A stretch of DNA of 64,000 bases from Ashinkailepas kermadecensis (GCA_034440615.1 JAOTOM010004057.1:151792-215791); one strand, 5' to 3'. Shown: positions 35,918-47,782, counted from the stretch's first letter. Program-made: numbers and translations. Notes: generated from the letters alone by a model not told the origin.

Positions 35918-36327
35918 GATGTTGTGGGAGGCCATCGTTGAATTTAGTTACAAATAGAGTATATAAATATTTTAGGATAGAGAATCTTGTTCTAAGCCTA
36001 TGTTTAGTGGTGGATCGGGTGATACCTATCCTAGTAGGTGTACACTGAGTCGGTCCCTTTAAGCAGGCATGGGTGGAGTTGAGAATTATTGAAGGGGCAC
36101 TCGGTCCACTCGTGTGTTACGCGGGATCGAGTTAATATGGCTTGATAGGTATTAGTATGTGTGTGGGATGCTTGTGGATAGTTTCTTCGTAATTTAGGAA
36201 GCGGTATTAGTTGGGATACTGGGTATCTCTTTGTCCAGGCTTGAATTATCTTCGCTTTACAGGCTTAACCAAGATGGGTCCCTATGCCTCTTATTAAATC
36301 TGAACAATTTATGACTTAATGAGTTCA

Positions 36328-37380
36328 TAACTGCAGTGCTCAAAGCAAGTGCCACGTACATTAAAATGAAAACCAATATTTTCATGTTATTTTTAAATAA
36401 TGTCGTCAGATTTATTTCACATAAATTGTTTTTACGATTGGTTTGTCAAGGTTATAAACCTTGACAAAAATATTTTATGTCATCTTCGTTAAAAAAAAGT
36501 TTAGTTCCTCTACGTTGATGGTGGTTAAGGGGAAAATGTGTGTAATGGGACTGCATGAAACTCTGTGTTGCTCCACGTAGCTCTGTGTCGCTTACTAAGC
36601 CCTAACACTTTATGACTTTATGACTTGTTGTCTCTCCCATGATCCAGAGTTCCTCCACCCAATTCAGGGGCCCTCTCCGCTAGTTGCGACTCCTTCCCGT
36701 ACACTCTGGCTCTCTTATCCCGTGCAGACGGCCACTCAGCCCGAGCCCAGAGGCTCTTCCCGCTACATGGTCATTTCGACTACCTAGAACATCCCAGCAC
36801 CACCGCTTTACATTCATACCAGACCATCCAACGTCAAAGATTTTCCAATATGCCTCGCTGTCGCGAAGAACTTTTTGAAAAGTCAAGTTGTCTGTCCAGT
36901 TATCTATGTCAGAGGTCGATGTGTTGATGTACGAAAAATTTTCACATAAAATAAATAAGTCATTCAGTTAGGAACCGGAACGTAGCTCAGGAGATGTCAA
37001 GAATGTCAAATACCTCTGTTCATTTACAACTCAATCGAATACAATGGTGAAGATCGGATCTTGTATTTTGGTTGCGATGATGCAAAGCTTGCGCACCAAA
37101 TACAAACTCTGTAGTTAACACTAATAATATATGACAGCACCATGTCGGCTCCCATTGATTGGTTCGATGGTTCTCCTGATGAGATTTGCCCCTCCCCACC
37201 TGGATGAAATCCTGGGTACCCCACTGAGTGAAGTCATAACTTGTGCACAGGTAGCGAATATACAATACAAGGCATACACAGGGCATGTGATAAACGCGGC
37301 TGTTGTCACTAGCTCTTGTTGTTACAAACTTGTTTTTCTCACAAGTGTGTCACATTTGTTCCGTTTATTTTGAGAGCCTA
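36328..37380. other. Intervening non-coding DNA between two CR1 copies
   Basis: It holds a short CR1-like 3' end at about 36595-36632 ('actaagccctaacactttat', 'gactttatgactt') and no gene I can support. 37130-37240 has '.ggtaccccactga' and 'cctccccacctggatgaaat', text typical of dispersed repeats. Confidence 0.4.
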
Positions 37381-37574
37381 TCATAAAGTCATAAAGTAAA
37401 GTCATAAAGTCATAAAGTCATAAAAGTCATAAAGTATTAAGGCTTAATAAGAGCCACAGGGGCCCATCTGGGTTAAGCCTATCTAGAAGAGGTACTAGAA
37501 ATGTACATACTCCCACCCCAATCAATCCCTTATCCCAAGTTCCTAGGAAGCTATATATCCCAGCCTATCTAGCA

Positions 37575-37965
37575 CCACTCACTTGCTACCGCATAACACC
37601 CTCGACAATCACAAGCTCCTCCCATCATACCCATCGTGCCACCATAGACAATCTCATCAGCATCACATCCCGAAGGAAGGTGCCGAATCCACTGCTAGGC
37701 ACATCCCACACAAATTCATAAAGCGTTCAGACTTAATAAGAGACTCACTTGCTATTGCATAATACACTCAACAATTACAAACTCCTCCCATCATACCCAT
37801 TGTGCTACCATAGACAATCTCATCAGTATCACATCCCGAAGGAAGGTGCTGAATCCACTGCTAGGTACGCCCTATATAAAGTTATAAAGCCTTTAGACTT
37901 AATAAGAGACTCACTTGCTATTGCATAACACGCTCTACAATTACAAACTCCTCCCAACTCCCAAC
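37575..37965. repeat. 167-bp tandem repeat in the CR1 3' UTR, about 2.4 copies
   Basis: 'cacttgctattgcataa' occurs near 37579, 37746 and 37912. Each unit ends with 'cataaagc.tt.agacttaa' and 'taagagact', which is the CR1 3'-terminal motif. The copies are about 90% alike. Confidence 0.8.
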
Positions 37966-38125
37966 TCCTCCCTGTCGATCAACCCTCCCTGGAATACAGA
38001 AAAACAATCCCCCTATTCTTATAATGATTGTCTATGCCGTTTTTAAAGATGTTCAGTGTGTTGCTACTGACAATGGTTCCTGGCAGCTGGTTCCAGTGTT
38101 CTACTACCCTGTTGGTGAAGAAAGA

Positions 38126-38755
38126 CTATCTTAACCTTTTCCTGCTGTGATTAACTTTAATTTTGAATTGATAACCTCTAATTGCATCATTTCTGTTAAA
38201 TTCAAACATTTCCCTGAGATATCCCTGTTCCTGACCATGAACAAATTTAAAACCCTCGATGAGATCTCCTCTCAGCCTTCTATATCTAAGTGAAAACATA
38301 TTCAATTTCTTCAGTCTTTCCTGATATGCCAGGTTGCCTATACCATTAACCATTTTTGTTGCCCTCTTTTGTACTCTCTCTAAAAGCCAACAATCTTTCT
38401 CATAACTAGGGGACCAAGCTTGGACACAGTATTCCAAATGTGGCTTGACATATGCACAGTAAAGCTTCCTGATGACCTGCTCACTTTTGTATGACACATT
38501 CCTCTGTATTGCCCCAAGCATTCTTAGTGCCTTCTTCCTGGCTTCTTTGGTCTGTTCTGATGCCCCCAATTTTGTATTCAAAATAACACCTAAGTCCTTC
38601 TCCTGCTGAGTCACAGATAGTACTTGGCCACCCATCAAGTATGGAATCTTCATATGCTGCCTACCTACATGCATGGCTTTGCACGTGTCAAAATGAAACT
38701 TCATTTGCCATTTTTCGGACCACTTCACTAGCTCGTCTAAGTCTTTCTGCAGCAA
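38126..38755 (-). pseudogene. CR1 ORF2 C-terminal half of RT and C-terminal domain
   Basis: This 209-codon frame begins 'LQKDLDELVKWSEKWQMKFH'. It continues through 'QEKDLGVILNTKL', 'VKPHLEYCVQAWSP', 'LERVQKRATKMV' and 'YRRLRGDLIEGFK'. These are the conserved landmarks of the RT thumb and C-terminal region of CR1/Rex-like LINEs. It ends at a TAG (38126-38128). Directly beyond, in the same frame, the family's usual 'SFFTNRVVEHWNQLPG' continues, so a single nonsense change, probably from a Gln codon, ended the frame. The catalytic FADD motif lies upstream of the truncation and is absent. Confidence 0.8.
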
Positions 38756-38757
38756 CT

Positions 38758-39150
38758 ATCAACACAGAGCCCTTGTAGCTTAGGTCACTTGCAGCCATGG
38801 ACATGGCCACATGGAGCGGAATGGGTCGGACGCTTTCCACCCACTTTTCGGAGTAGGTGGGACGTAATGTGCATCGTCCCACACACTTTTGCGGAGGGGC
38901 CAATGCGTCCTTCACACATGGTCCAATCGGCTATTGGCGCCAAAGACGTGGAAGAGCTCAAGTCTTGAGAGATTCCTAATTGGAAGATGAATGTTCGGAA
39001 CACCTGGAGGAGGTCCAAGCTGTAGGGAGGCCCCTGGCCCAGGAACGTTGCCACCGAGGGGTGGGGGCAGCGGGGGCAGTCGTCCCTTTCCTTGAAGGGG
39101 GCGTCACTCCACTGGCTTTTGAGGAGGCACCGCCCGGGAATGCATAGAAG
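38758..39150. other. Non-coding stretch, nothing recognised
   Basis: Only chance open frames. Confidence 0.4.
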
Positions 39151-39199
39151 ATTTGAAGTGGTCTCCAGGAGACGGCTTCACACTGAGAACTGCTGCTAT

Positions 39200-40915
39200 C
39201 CAGAACATTAAGATTCTGAGCAAGCCAAGGTTAGCTTGTGTAGGAAGGCCCACAAAGACCTCGGAATTCTTGACTTGGAGGCCCCTTGTCTATGTCAGGC
39301 TTATGTTCAGGTTTTTATTCGGTGATGCATTTCCCTAGGCCCTTAATTATGGAGGTCTCTTGTTTAAAACAGTCGTATCGAGAAGGCACTTCTTTGAGAG
39401 GCCTTGTTGAGGCGGTCCCCTGCTTCGGAGATCATTTTAATGTGGCCCCTGTTTACAAGACTCGTTGTCGGGTGCCCCCTGTTCACGAAGCCGTTGCTTA
39501 GGAAAGCCATGTTCGTGTTCAGCATGCTCTTTGCTTAGTGGAACCTTTGTCCAGTAGGACAATTGTATACTAAGCACCTTGTCCAGGATGCCCCTATTTA
39601 GAGGCGCAGCCAAAAGTAGTCCTGGGATCACCCCTCCCCACCAACCTAACCAAAAATACGCTAGAATAAAAAGAAATTTGGGGATTTGCACCACCTCAGG
39701 CGAAAAATGTCCGTGCTCTTCGCGTTCCCAAAACCGTTCTCTGTAATTGCGTTTTTTTTTCGTCGGGCCGATCCCCTCCCTTTTAAGAAAATTATGTCTG
39801 TGTCACTGCCCATGCCCATGAAGGTTCGTGTTTAGGAGCCCCCTGCCCACGGGCCCTGCTTCTTTAGCAGGCTCTTGGTTAGTTCATAATGCCCCTGCTT
39901 TAGGGACCTGTTGCTCAGGAGGTCTGGAAGGTCCGTTGCTACAAGGTCCCTGTTCAGATCCTGTAGACTCCTTTTACTAAGAAAGCATTTATCCGGTGAA
40001 CTCTTGCTTGGATACTTGAAAGGTGTCTTTCCCAGGAGGGCCTTGTTTGCAGAAATCTTGCACAGCCAGCAGAAACCACATTCTATCTCGTCTTGACGCT
40101 TTATGCTTAGGAGGTCCTTGTCCAGGAGGCCCCACTTGTTTGCCAAACTTGTGATCAGCAGGCCCCTGTTCAGTAGATCTCCTATAGCAGGCCGTGTTCA
40201 GAAGGTCCTTGTCCTTAAGAGACTTCTTGTTCAGGAAGACCCTTGTTCAGGATGTTTATAGTTTAGCAGTCATCTAGTCCGATAGTTATCAGTTGGCAGG
40301 TTCTTGATCAGGAGGGTCCCGTTTGGGAGACCCTTGTTTTGCGGGAACATGTTAAGATTGCTTCCGTTTCAGAGACATCTTGTTCAGGAGGCCCCTGATC
40401 AGGAAGCCCGCTTTGTAGGAGGGCCCTGCTCAAGTCCTACAAGCTTTTTACAGTACAAGATAATTTATACAGGAAGCCTTATCTTGACAGATATCTTGCC
40501 CAGGGGCTCTTGTTTAGCAAACACATTGTCCAGGAGTGCCATATCCATGCTACCCTTTTGCTTAGGAGGGCCGTGTCCAGGAGGCTCTGCCTTTTAGCAG
40601 ACCTTTGGCCAGGTGGCATCTGTTTGGAAGCACCTTGTTTAGAAAACCCTGTTCAGAAGGTTCTGGCGTATGAGACTTTATGTTCAGGAGGCCCCTTGTT
40701 GACAGACACCTTGTCCAGAAGGCACTTGATTCTGAGGATCCTTGCTTAGGAAGGCCTCATCTCTTAACAGACCCGTTATTCAGGAGACCCCTGCCTGGGA
40801 GGTCCCTATTCAGGAGAACACCCTCCAAGAGACTCCTTGTCCGGTCATTGCCTGGTCGTGAGTCCCTTTTTACAATCCAGCTCTCCAGAGTCCTCGCTCA
40901 CAATGACAAGGCTCA
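39200..40915 (+). repeat. Long degenerate array of short 'ttgttcaggaggcccc' units
   Basis: For about 1.7 kb the sequence is built from variants of 'cttgttcaggaggcccctg' ('ccttgtccagaaggcacttg', 'cttgctcagg', 'ccttgtttagaaaaccctgt') with units of about 15-27 bases. A GC-poor insert at 39603-39810 interrupts it. The array leads directly into the homogeneous 46-bp array at 40915. No coding potential is recognised. Confidence 0.6.
39603..39810. mobile_element. Possible hAT-like MITE inside the degenerate array
   Basis: This insert differs from the flanking array. Its left end 'aggcgcagcc' and its right end 'gtgtcactgcc' resemble, in inverted orientation, the common 'cagtggcg.agcca' terminal motif of non-autonomous hAT elements. 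The match is weak and target duplications were not identified. Confidence 0.3.
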
Positions 40916-41320
40916 TTTTCCATCGGGCCCCTGCTCGGAGAGGACCGTATGACGAGGCTCAGTTTCCGTCGGGCCCCTGCTCGGGGAGGACCGTATGACC
41001 AGGCTCAGTTTCCATCGGGCCCCTGCTCGGGGAGGACCGTATGACGAGGCTCAGTTTCCATCGGGCCCCTGCTCGGGCAGGACCGTATGACGAGGCTCAG
41101 TTTCCATCGGGCCCCTGCTCGGGCAGGACCGTATGACCAGGCCCAGTTTCCATCGGGCCCCTGCTCGGGAGGACCGTATGACCAGGCTCAGTTTCCATCG
41201 GGCCCCTGCTCGGGGAGGACCGTATGACGAGGCTCAGTTTCCATCGGGCCCCTGCTCGGGAGGACCGTATGACCAGGCTCAGTTTCCATCGGGCCCCTGC
41301 TCGGGAGGACCGTTGCTTTG
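40915..41320. repeat. 46-bp minisatellite, about 9 copies
   Basis: 'cgggcccctgctcgggg' + 'aggaccgtatgacgaggctc' + 'agtttccat' repeats with starts near 40924 and 40970 and then every 45-46 bases. Variants are 'gacgagg/gaccagg' and 'cggggagg/cgggcagg'. Confidence 0.95.
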
Positions 41321-43700
41321 AAGGCTCAGTACGTTTTCTGTTTATGAAGCCTTTGTCTATGAGGTCCTGTTCAGGAATGTTTGTGTATTCCTGAATCCAA
41401 GTGCCTCCCTATTTCGGAGGCTCCTTATTTAGTGAAACGTGACGAATGACGTTAGGGGAAAAATTAGCAACTCCGAGATGGGAGTTTTCTTAGTTTTGTT
41501 CCGACTGATGACCTGTGGTGGTCTGACTGACTGATAACCTGATTCAAAGTCATGCTAGGTCAAAGGTGTGTATGCTTAGTATGCGCCATTTGCTCGCATT
41601 TCGTACGTGCTTGGGCAAGCGAAGGAAGACGAAGTGCTCGCTTGTGGGCCATATGTCTACCAACGAATGACCTGAGATTTAACTATGCGTCATCCCCGAG
41701 GTCATTGGATGACCTGGGTTGTTTTCAAAATTGTCAAAATGTTGCTGAAAGTTCCTTGTGTTCACTTTTCCAGGTAAAAATGGATGCTAAATTTGAATTA
41801 ACTTTTTGGTTAAGACCTCTACCTTAAACAGTCAAATTAATTTTCTTTAGGTCGGCCCCCTTCAGAAAATCCTGGCTGCGCCACTGCTCAGATCGGATGT
41901 AAGTGTCTGACACGTGATGTCTCATGTGAGCTGTCACATATTTGTGTTGTTTGCTGTTTGCATGTATTGTATTTTCGGTACGTACATAGTGTGTAATGAT
42001 ATGTACTTACATACATATCCAGTATACAAATAATATATTGTTATTACTATCACTGCAGTTTTTACAAGATCGCATGTCCCAGAGCTTTTAAATGCCGTTT
42101 AGCTCCTTCATATGGGCCGATTGGCTTCAGAGCCATGCATTTTCGATAAGGTTGATCTGATACAACCTCGACCTTCCTGTCCTTTTCTTTCACCTTATCG
42201 GGTTAAACCTGCAAACCTGCACGCATAGCAGATGCCTGCAGCACATGTGGATAAGACATACCAATTGGGTAGTCTGGCATTCCATTACAAGCCATGGCAG
42301 TGCATCCATCCGCTTATTCACCACCAAGGTCATTCATTTGACCTTGACGTCACATGGCTTATGAACATACAACGACGCTTGCTCACGTGTCTGATACTTG
42401 GAATGACGGCTAGACACTTCCACTTCACGCTTCAATGTTTTAAATAGGAGAAGCAATGGTCGAGATTTCAGCTTTCATTTCAACTGCACTTGACCTTGAT
42501 CTGCGACATGGTGCGGCATGCCTGACATTGGGTGCCTCCTTATGCAGCATGATTAATCCGGGCGCAATTATTTCTCACCATGAAATACACTTTTGGATCG
42601 AATGCGTTATTGGGAGAGTCACATTTTCCAATATTTCACACCTTAATGTTTTGACCTTGGCCCGCGACCATAATACGGACTTAAAACATAATGTATTCGG
42701 CGATCTGCGATCGCGCGTCACGGCGCTACAGATGCCGTTTGCATTTTTAGTCAGCCCAGCCGTTCTTGAGATAATCAGGGGGAAAAATTTGATCCCCACT
42801 ACCCGATCAATGGTGACGACTGAGGAACCCGGTCAATGCCGGGCTAAGCACTTACAATTATTATCAAGTGGTCCGATCATTTCTTTTGGATAGGAACCCA
42901 AATGAACCTCGTCGGACTGACACGAAGCTCTCGAGAGCCCTCTCAGATTTTCGTTTTCCGAGATAGCGGGCGAATGAGTAGATGTATGTTCTAGTACCTT
43001 CGTATGCACCTTTTTACATACCTGGCACAAATTTCAAGTAAATATATTCAAAGATGGGTAAAAAAATAGTGATGTTCTCGGATAGTTCAGACACCGCCAT
43101 TCTGAGTAGCTGCGACTTATCAACACCAAACTCAAATTATTTTGCTCTTTCATCGAGACGAAGAAACTGCTGTCTTGAAAGTTGAAATAAGATCAACGTT
43201 ACTGACCTGAGATCAGGCAAATTTTCGCTTTTTTTAACGTATTTAGTATAGAAATTGAATTTTGGGTAATTACCATAACTCCAAAAACATCAGGAGCATT
43301 CTGGTTGAAAATATGTGTTTATGGTTATTGACATCAGGTCAGGTCAAGTATCGTGTAAGATAGTCTGGAAGTCAATAGGGACCGTGACACAGCGTGACAC
43401 CTGTGTTAATTCAACAATTTGGTATAGTGCATTTCAGTTTAGGTACGCACACGATACTCGGTTGATGAGTCCAATTTGGAAGATTGCAGACAATTTCAGT
43501 TTAATTATGTTTGTTTTCTCCAATGTAGATATGCCAAAATTGGAGGAACTATTTCCGCAATCAAATTCTTTTGCAAAATATGGAGCGCGCATACCACATA
43601 CCCCACCAAGAACACACCAAACGCACACAAACGCACCAAAATAACGTTCGCCTTCCTGGTGGAAACCCTGCCAAGAGGCCATACAAATTCAAAATCGCTC
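41321..43700. other. Non-coding region rich in 'AGGTCA' motifs
   Basis: No supported gene. 41545-41830 and 42290-42900 carry many 'gacctg', 'aggtcatt' and 'gaccttgac' words and conserved-looking blocks ('gtcagcccagccgttcttga'), typical of old interspersed repeats. 41855-41880 has 'atcctggctgcgccactg', a likely end of a hAT-type MITE. A 145-codon frame at 42456-42893 (+) is not recognisable. Confidence 0.4.
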
Positions 43701-44094
43701 AAAACACATATTATTAAAAGATCCTAGGAAAGCATGCACCATCACCTCACCCTACTCACTTTCACAAATATTGCCTCTCTTCAGATCATTCAACACGAGA
43801 CAGCGCCTACCCATCAGGTCCGTCTTCTTCAAAGACAAAGCACACACTACCACTCCATAAGATCTAGCAAACACGCTTGCTTCCCACTACCATAACTGCT
43901 CCTCAACTCTTCCTGACCCCACGCCAGCAAATATTCTGCCACTTTCTCATAAGCCCCACAAAACACCAATGGCACTACACAAATTTAACATAGCAAAACA
44001 ACAATTGGCTAATATCACCCTAGGGACAGGCAACATCAACTACTCCCTCCTCAAACATGCACCAATCACTGCAATGCAATCCCAACTCACAGCA

Positions 44095-44402
44095 CGCAAC
44101 CGTGCATGGCAAACCCACTCGTACCACAACTCATGCAACCATGCGTGGCAAACCCACTCGTACCACAACTCATGCAACCATGCGTGGCAAACCCACTCGT
44201 ACCACAACTCATGCAACCATGCGTGGCAAACCCACTCGTACCACAACTCATGCAACCGTGCGTGGCAAACCCACTCGTACCACAACTCGTACCACACCTC
44301 GTACCACAACTCATGCAACCATGCATGGCAAACCCACTCGTACCACAACTCGTACCACAACTCATGCAACCATGCATGGCAAACCCACTCGTACCACAAC
44401 TC
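44095..44402 (+). repeat. 39-bp minisatellite inside the I-type LINE
   Basis: The unit 'catgcgtggcaaacccactc' + 'gtaccacaactcatgcaac' repeats six to seven times, with two partial copies holding only 'tcgtaccacaac'. The 39-bp period keeps frame, so frames of 100-170 codons stay open on both strands ('CHAWLHELWYEWV' on the minus strand). Confidence 0.95.
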
Positions 44403-44564
44403 CGGGACTGATGCGCACCTCCCAGTAGGTGTTCCCGAGCGCCACCAATACGCCGTAGCCACCTTTTAGATCTCCAACGCGCATATGACGCAATCAATAA
44501 TATATCAACGATCACCCAGCACCTCAGAACACTCCAAGTCGCTTGAAATCTAAGAAATTGCCTA

Positions 44565-44756
44565 AATATGTACCTCCATAGCATAACATTCCTGGTTAAA
44601 ATCGGCAAAACCCTTTCTGATACAAAAATTCCTCACAATTGGTTAAATGCAAGGATCGATGGTAGCCTCCTCTTCTTATTAGGCCTCCAATCAGCTCTAC
44701 CGAACCTCCCACCACCTACAACGTTAGCAATATACGTAGACGACGTCGTCACTTGA
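44565..44756 (+). pseudogene. LINE reverse transcriptase fragment with YVDD box
   Basis: A 62-codon piece ends in 'PPPTTLAIYVDDVVT' followed by a stop. The preceding 'GSLLFLLGLQ' fits RT motif B ('GS.LSP.LF'), with the usual Pro lost. No intact enzyme remains. Confidence 0.55.
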
Positions 44757-45822
44757 ACCTGACACAGAACACTTCATACCGCACGAGGTATCCTTCAAAA
44801 TCATTTAACATCACCCAAGACCGTCTCCAGCCACTTAGTCCTACACATTCCTCACCAAGAAGGTCCATGCGCTAGTTTTGGCAAGACAAACACGACAGAC
44901 ACTACTCTCTCTATCACATCACAACTCCTTTCACCAAGCGAACAAAATTGATGGGAATGACCCTCGATCAGTCGACTACATCCTCACTTCTTCTATCCCC
45001 ACGCACGCTGCGGAAAACACATCAACCCATTAGAGCTCAGCGGGTCCCTGCTCTCCCCTGATTTTACAGGCGTGTGGATACTGAAGTTATCCACTGAAGG
45101 CCCTATAGTTACATGGGCTGACGGCATGACGGCTGACGGCAGTTACATGGGCTGACGGCAACGACGTCTGCTAAAAGCCAGAGAAGGAAAACACTTCCCA
45201 TAATGTATGGGTTCACATTTAGTGCAGCTTTAAATTCGCGGTATTTGGCTCATGGGAAATGCTCAAGTCATGTACGGAAATTCTTCGTTTCAAATGAGAA
45301 GTCCACAGTATTCTAGCTTATTTAATGGAAGCTAAGAACCCAATGCTAATATGAGAGTATTAGGTTGTTCAAAAAATGCATGGCATTACAACTACTCCGC
45401 ACTAAAATTAGAGTGGGCTAATCCCGTCCCGCTGGACGCTCCGTCAACATACCGGAAGCGCGCGCGGTGGGTGGGTAATGGGCATGCTAGAGGCAGCAGA
45501 CCACACGAGGGTACAGGGTGAGGGAAGTGTGCTCTGTCAGTGATCGGTGTTAAGTATGTCATCCAGGATGGAATCAAGAAGCCTCGGATATTATTTTGAG
45601 CGAACTAGATGCAGAAGCAACCGCAGATCGTAGTAATTATGTCTACCACATGATGACTGTATTCACAATCAGGACGAGGTGGCCGATAGTCTGACGGGTG
45701 TTGCTATGGTAACGGATGTGTTTAGTACCGTGGATATACATGTTGCCGAAGAACACGGTGACACAGGGAGAACCAATAGAGTCGGCGCAAAAATGAAGAC
45801 GGGATGACAAGAAGTCACCAGC

Positions 45823-46446
45823 ATGCATCGCCACGGACACAGACTCAAAACCGCTCTCGCCAAACTCACACCTGTTCCACGCTTCACGGCATGGCGCCAA
45901 ACCCCAACACCAGAAGTTCACCACCTCACCACATGCAACAAACGCTTACATACCACCCCTGGAATTACCCAATCCATTTCCGAATTTGAAACAAAGCACC
46001 CAACGCACCATTACAAAAACACAGACGGCCCCCAGCACAACAGCCCACCACGAGCCTGCGCTGCAGTATTACACCATGCCAACACACCTCCCGAACTTCT
46101 ATTACTACACCGACTCCCCGGCAACGGCTCCAAATACATCAACCCTCCACGAACCGGGGCCGTTGCAGTAGTACACTACGCCAACACATCTCCAGAACTT
46201 CATGAGGAGTCCGACTCCCCGACACCATCACAATATGCACAACTGAACTTCTCGCCATCTTCAAAGCCAGGGCTGGAGATCTCTCACGAAGCCAGTGCGG
46301 TCCAAGCCCTTATGGTACCAAACCAAGGGGTTCAGAACCCCCCACCCACCCTGGATTCCCAGCCTACAACTACAAACGCCACCCTACAGTGGGGTAAAAT
46401 ACGCTGCATAAAGCCCGTACTACCAAGGGCCTATTGCAAAATATGA
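45823..46446 (+). pseudogene. LINE RNase H region, frameshifted and internally duplicated
   Basis: The 207-codon frame carries 'NTDGPQHNSPPRACAAVLHH' near its middle (the TDG box of RNase H). It then repeats a similar segment ('VVHYANTSPELHEESDSP' against 'VLHHANTPPELLLLHRLPGN'), about 100 bases apart at the DNA level. The Glu helix 'TTELLAIFKAR' lies in a different frame near 46225-46270, so the domain is broken. Confidence 0.5.
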
Positions 46447-47782
46447 ACAAAAACGATTGTGCACCTCATCTCAAAATAATGTTCTTCATCCTATTTCAGG
46501 TATATTTTCTTCCCTAGACAACGCAAGTCTCCCCCAGACAACGTTACCCGAGTGCTAAACATACGATGGCCCAGCAGTCTAGGATTAAACGAAGGCATTA
46601 TTCTGATTTTAATGGCTCCTGAGATTCACAAATACGCTGAATGTAAGGGCATTTAATGGGCCATTATTTTCGTAAATAATCAATCATGATAGTTCAAAAC
46701 AGGATAAACACTTATCATCGCTGCTTGAATGTCGATGTTATGGTGATTATAATGGGGTCGTGAAGCAGCAGTACGTAGTGTGCCTTCCAGTATTATTTAT
46801 TATATACAATGTGCCAGTATGTCTTCCACAATTATCCGTACAAAAACTATTTTGTATGAACTTGGTAGAAGTCGGCTCCTATCAGCTGAAGATTTTGTTT
46901 CAAGATTGGGTTCCTCCACACTGTGCTCCTCTGATTAAAGGGATGTATACGTATGCGTTTACATCCCTTCCCCTGATACGTATACCTATATGCATATGTC
47001 AGCGATGTAGAAATATACTTTGCTATCCATTTTTACAGGAGAAAATGCTGCATGACACAAAGCGTCGAGTTTCCACATTTCCATTCGCATTAAGTTGTGG
47101 TAAAAAACCTACGATGACATGCAAATGCCCAATAAAGAAGCAATTGTGCCACTTGACCTTCCATTTATCTGCACTTTCAATGAGACCAAGCATCGAAACC
47201 GCAGCAGCAAATAACGGACAGGGGACTGAATTCGCATCTATGGATACGAACCTTTCATTATCTTGTGATTACCTTATGATCGAAGAGTTTATTTTACGCG
47301 TATATTGGAACGCTGTGATCATCGCTGTGGTGGCGGCGAAGCTACCTTCGCCGTAGGCTATGTTATGTGCCTCATCTCCTGCGACCTTTTTGGATTTGAA
47401 GTCATTCGAAGGTCATCTTTGACACTAAGTTCGAATTCAGTAACTATTTTGGCCCAATAGGACGCCCCCCCCCAGTGTGTCAATGTTGGTAAAAGATAAC
47501 AGGCTGAGCCCAGCTAGTCGGTCTGGGGCGTGACCTGACCCAAGATGTTGGGTCGCTACGCAACAGTACGACGTACATTGCGACAGTATATGTCGGTAAA
47601 TACACTTGTTTCCCAGATACAACGAAAAGGGCGAAAATGTTCCAAATTCATCCCAGTTTCACCTCAGGACACCTTGACCTTTCCGGACGTTTTCATGGAC
47701 GCAAAATGTTGGTACTAGTCGTTTTCGCGAAGCTTTTCGGGACAACTTCAATCGGGCAAGCTTAGTATGACACGCTTAAAGG
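46441..47782. other. Non-coding stretch, one 198-codon open frame of doubtful meaning
   Basis: 46760-47356 (+) is open for 198 codons and not repetitive. It shows no recognisable domain, its text includes dispersed-repeat words ('tgaccttccattt'), and one such frame is expected by chance in a window this size. I do not call it a gene. Confidence 0.35.

Larger units (their letters stand above)
33740..36327 (+). mobile_element. CR1-type LINE, decayed copy, plus orientation
   Basis: Fragments of ORF2 appear in order. There is the endonuclease-RT linker ('RASKRLAEIKLA' near 34030), then the RT core with 'SGPDDIYAMILVECAKALAVPLG' at 34340-34420. Next come a frameshifted 'NYRP' segment near 34510, 'GSVLGPLLFI' near 34910, and 'KFA' + stop where the FADD motif is expected (near 34980). 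'YRRLRGDMI' follows near 35520 and 'VDHCNRLPADVV' near 35710, the last split by a SINE. The 3' end carries 'aggcttaacc.agatgggtcc' and 'cctcttattaa', shared with the other CR1 copy, and ends in 'tttatgactt'. Many stops and frameshifts show it is long dead. Confidence 0.75.
37381..38757 (-). mobile_element. CR1-type LINE, 5'-truncated copy, minus orientation
   Basis: ORF2 C-terminal sequence starts abruptly near 38757. Its 3' UTR ends in an (ACTTTATG)n-like tail at 37381-37438. CR1 elements characteristically end in short octamer-type repeats rather than poly(A). The 3' UTR contains about 2.4 tandem copies of a 167-bp unit (37575-37965). The copy converges on the plus-strand CR1 at 33740-36327 and shares its 3'-terminal block. 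It is better preserved than that copy. Confidence 0.8.
43700..46440 (+). mobile_element. I-type LINE, decayed copy with RT and RNase H fragments
   Basis: Three pieces of ORF2 are recognisable on the plus strand. The RT catalytic region reads 'LLFLLGLQ', then 'PTTLAIYVDDVV' (44660-44755), where YVDD is the active-site box. Near 46010-46080 'YKNTDGPQHN' and 'ACAAVLHHA' are the start of an RNase H domain (TDG box). Near 46225-46280, in another frame, 'ICTTELLAIFKA' is its Glu-containing helix. The stretch between is full of stops. The codons favour C in third position, unlike the element at 50.6-57.4 kb. The outer limits are uncertain. Confidence 0.55.

Noticed and set aside
36680..36886. 68-codon minus-strand frame with 'SEAYWKIFDVGWSGMNVKRW'
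   Set aside because: The composition looked protein-like, but it is short, the opposite strand is equally open, and no family is recognised.
46760..47356. 198-codon plus-strand open frame
   Set aside because: Not repetitive, but no recognisable domain, and roughly one frame of this length is expected by chance among six frames of 64 kb. It overlaps dispersed-repeat text.
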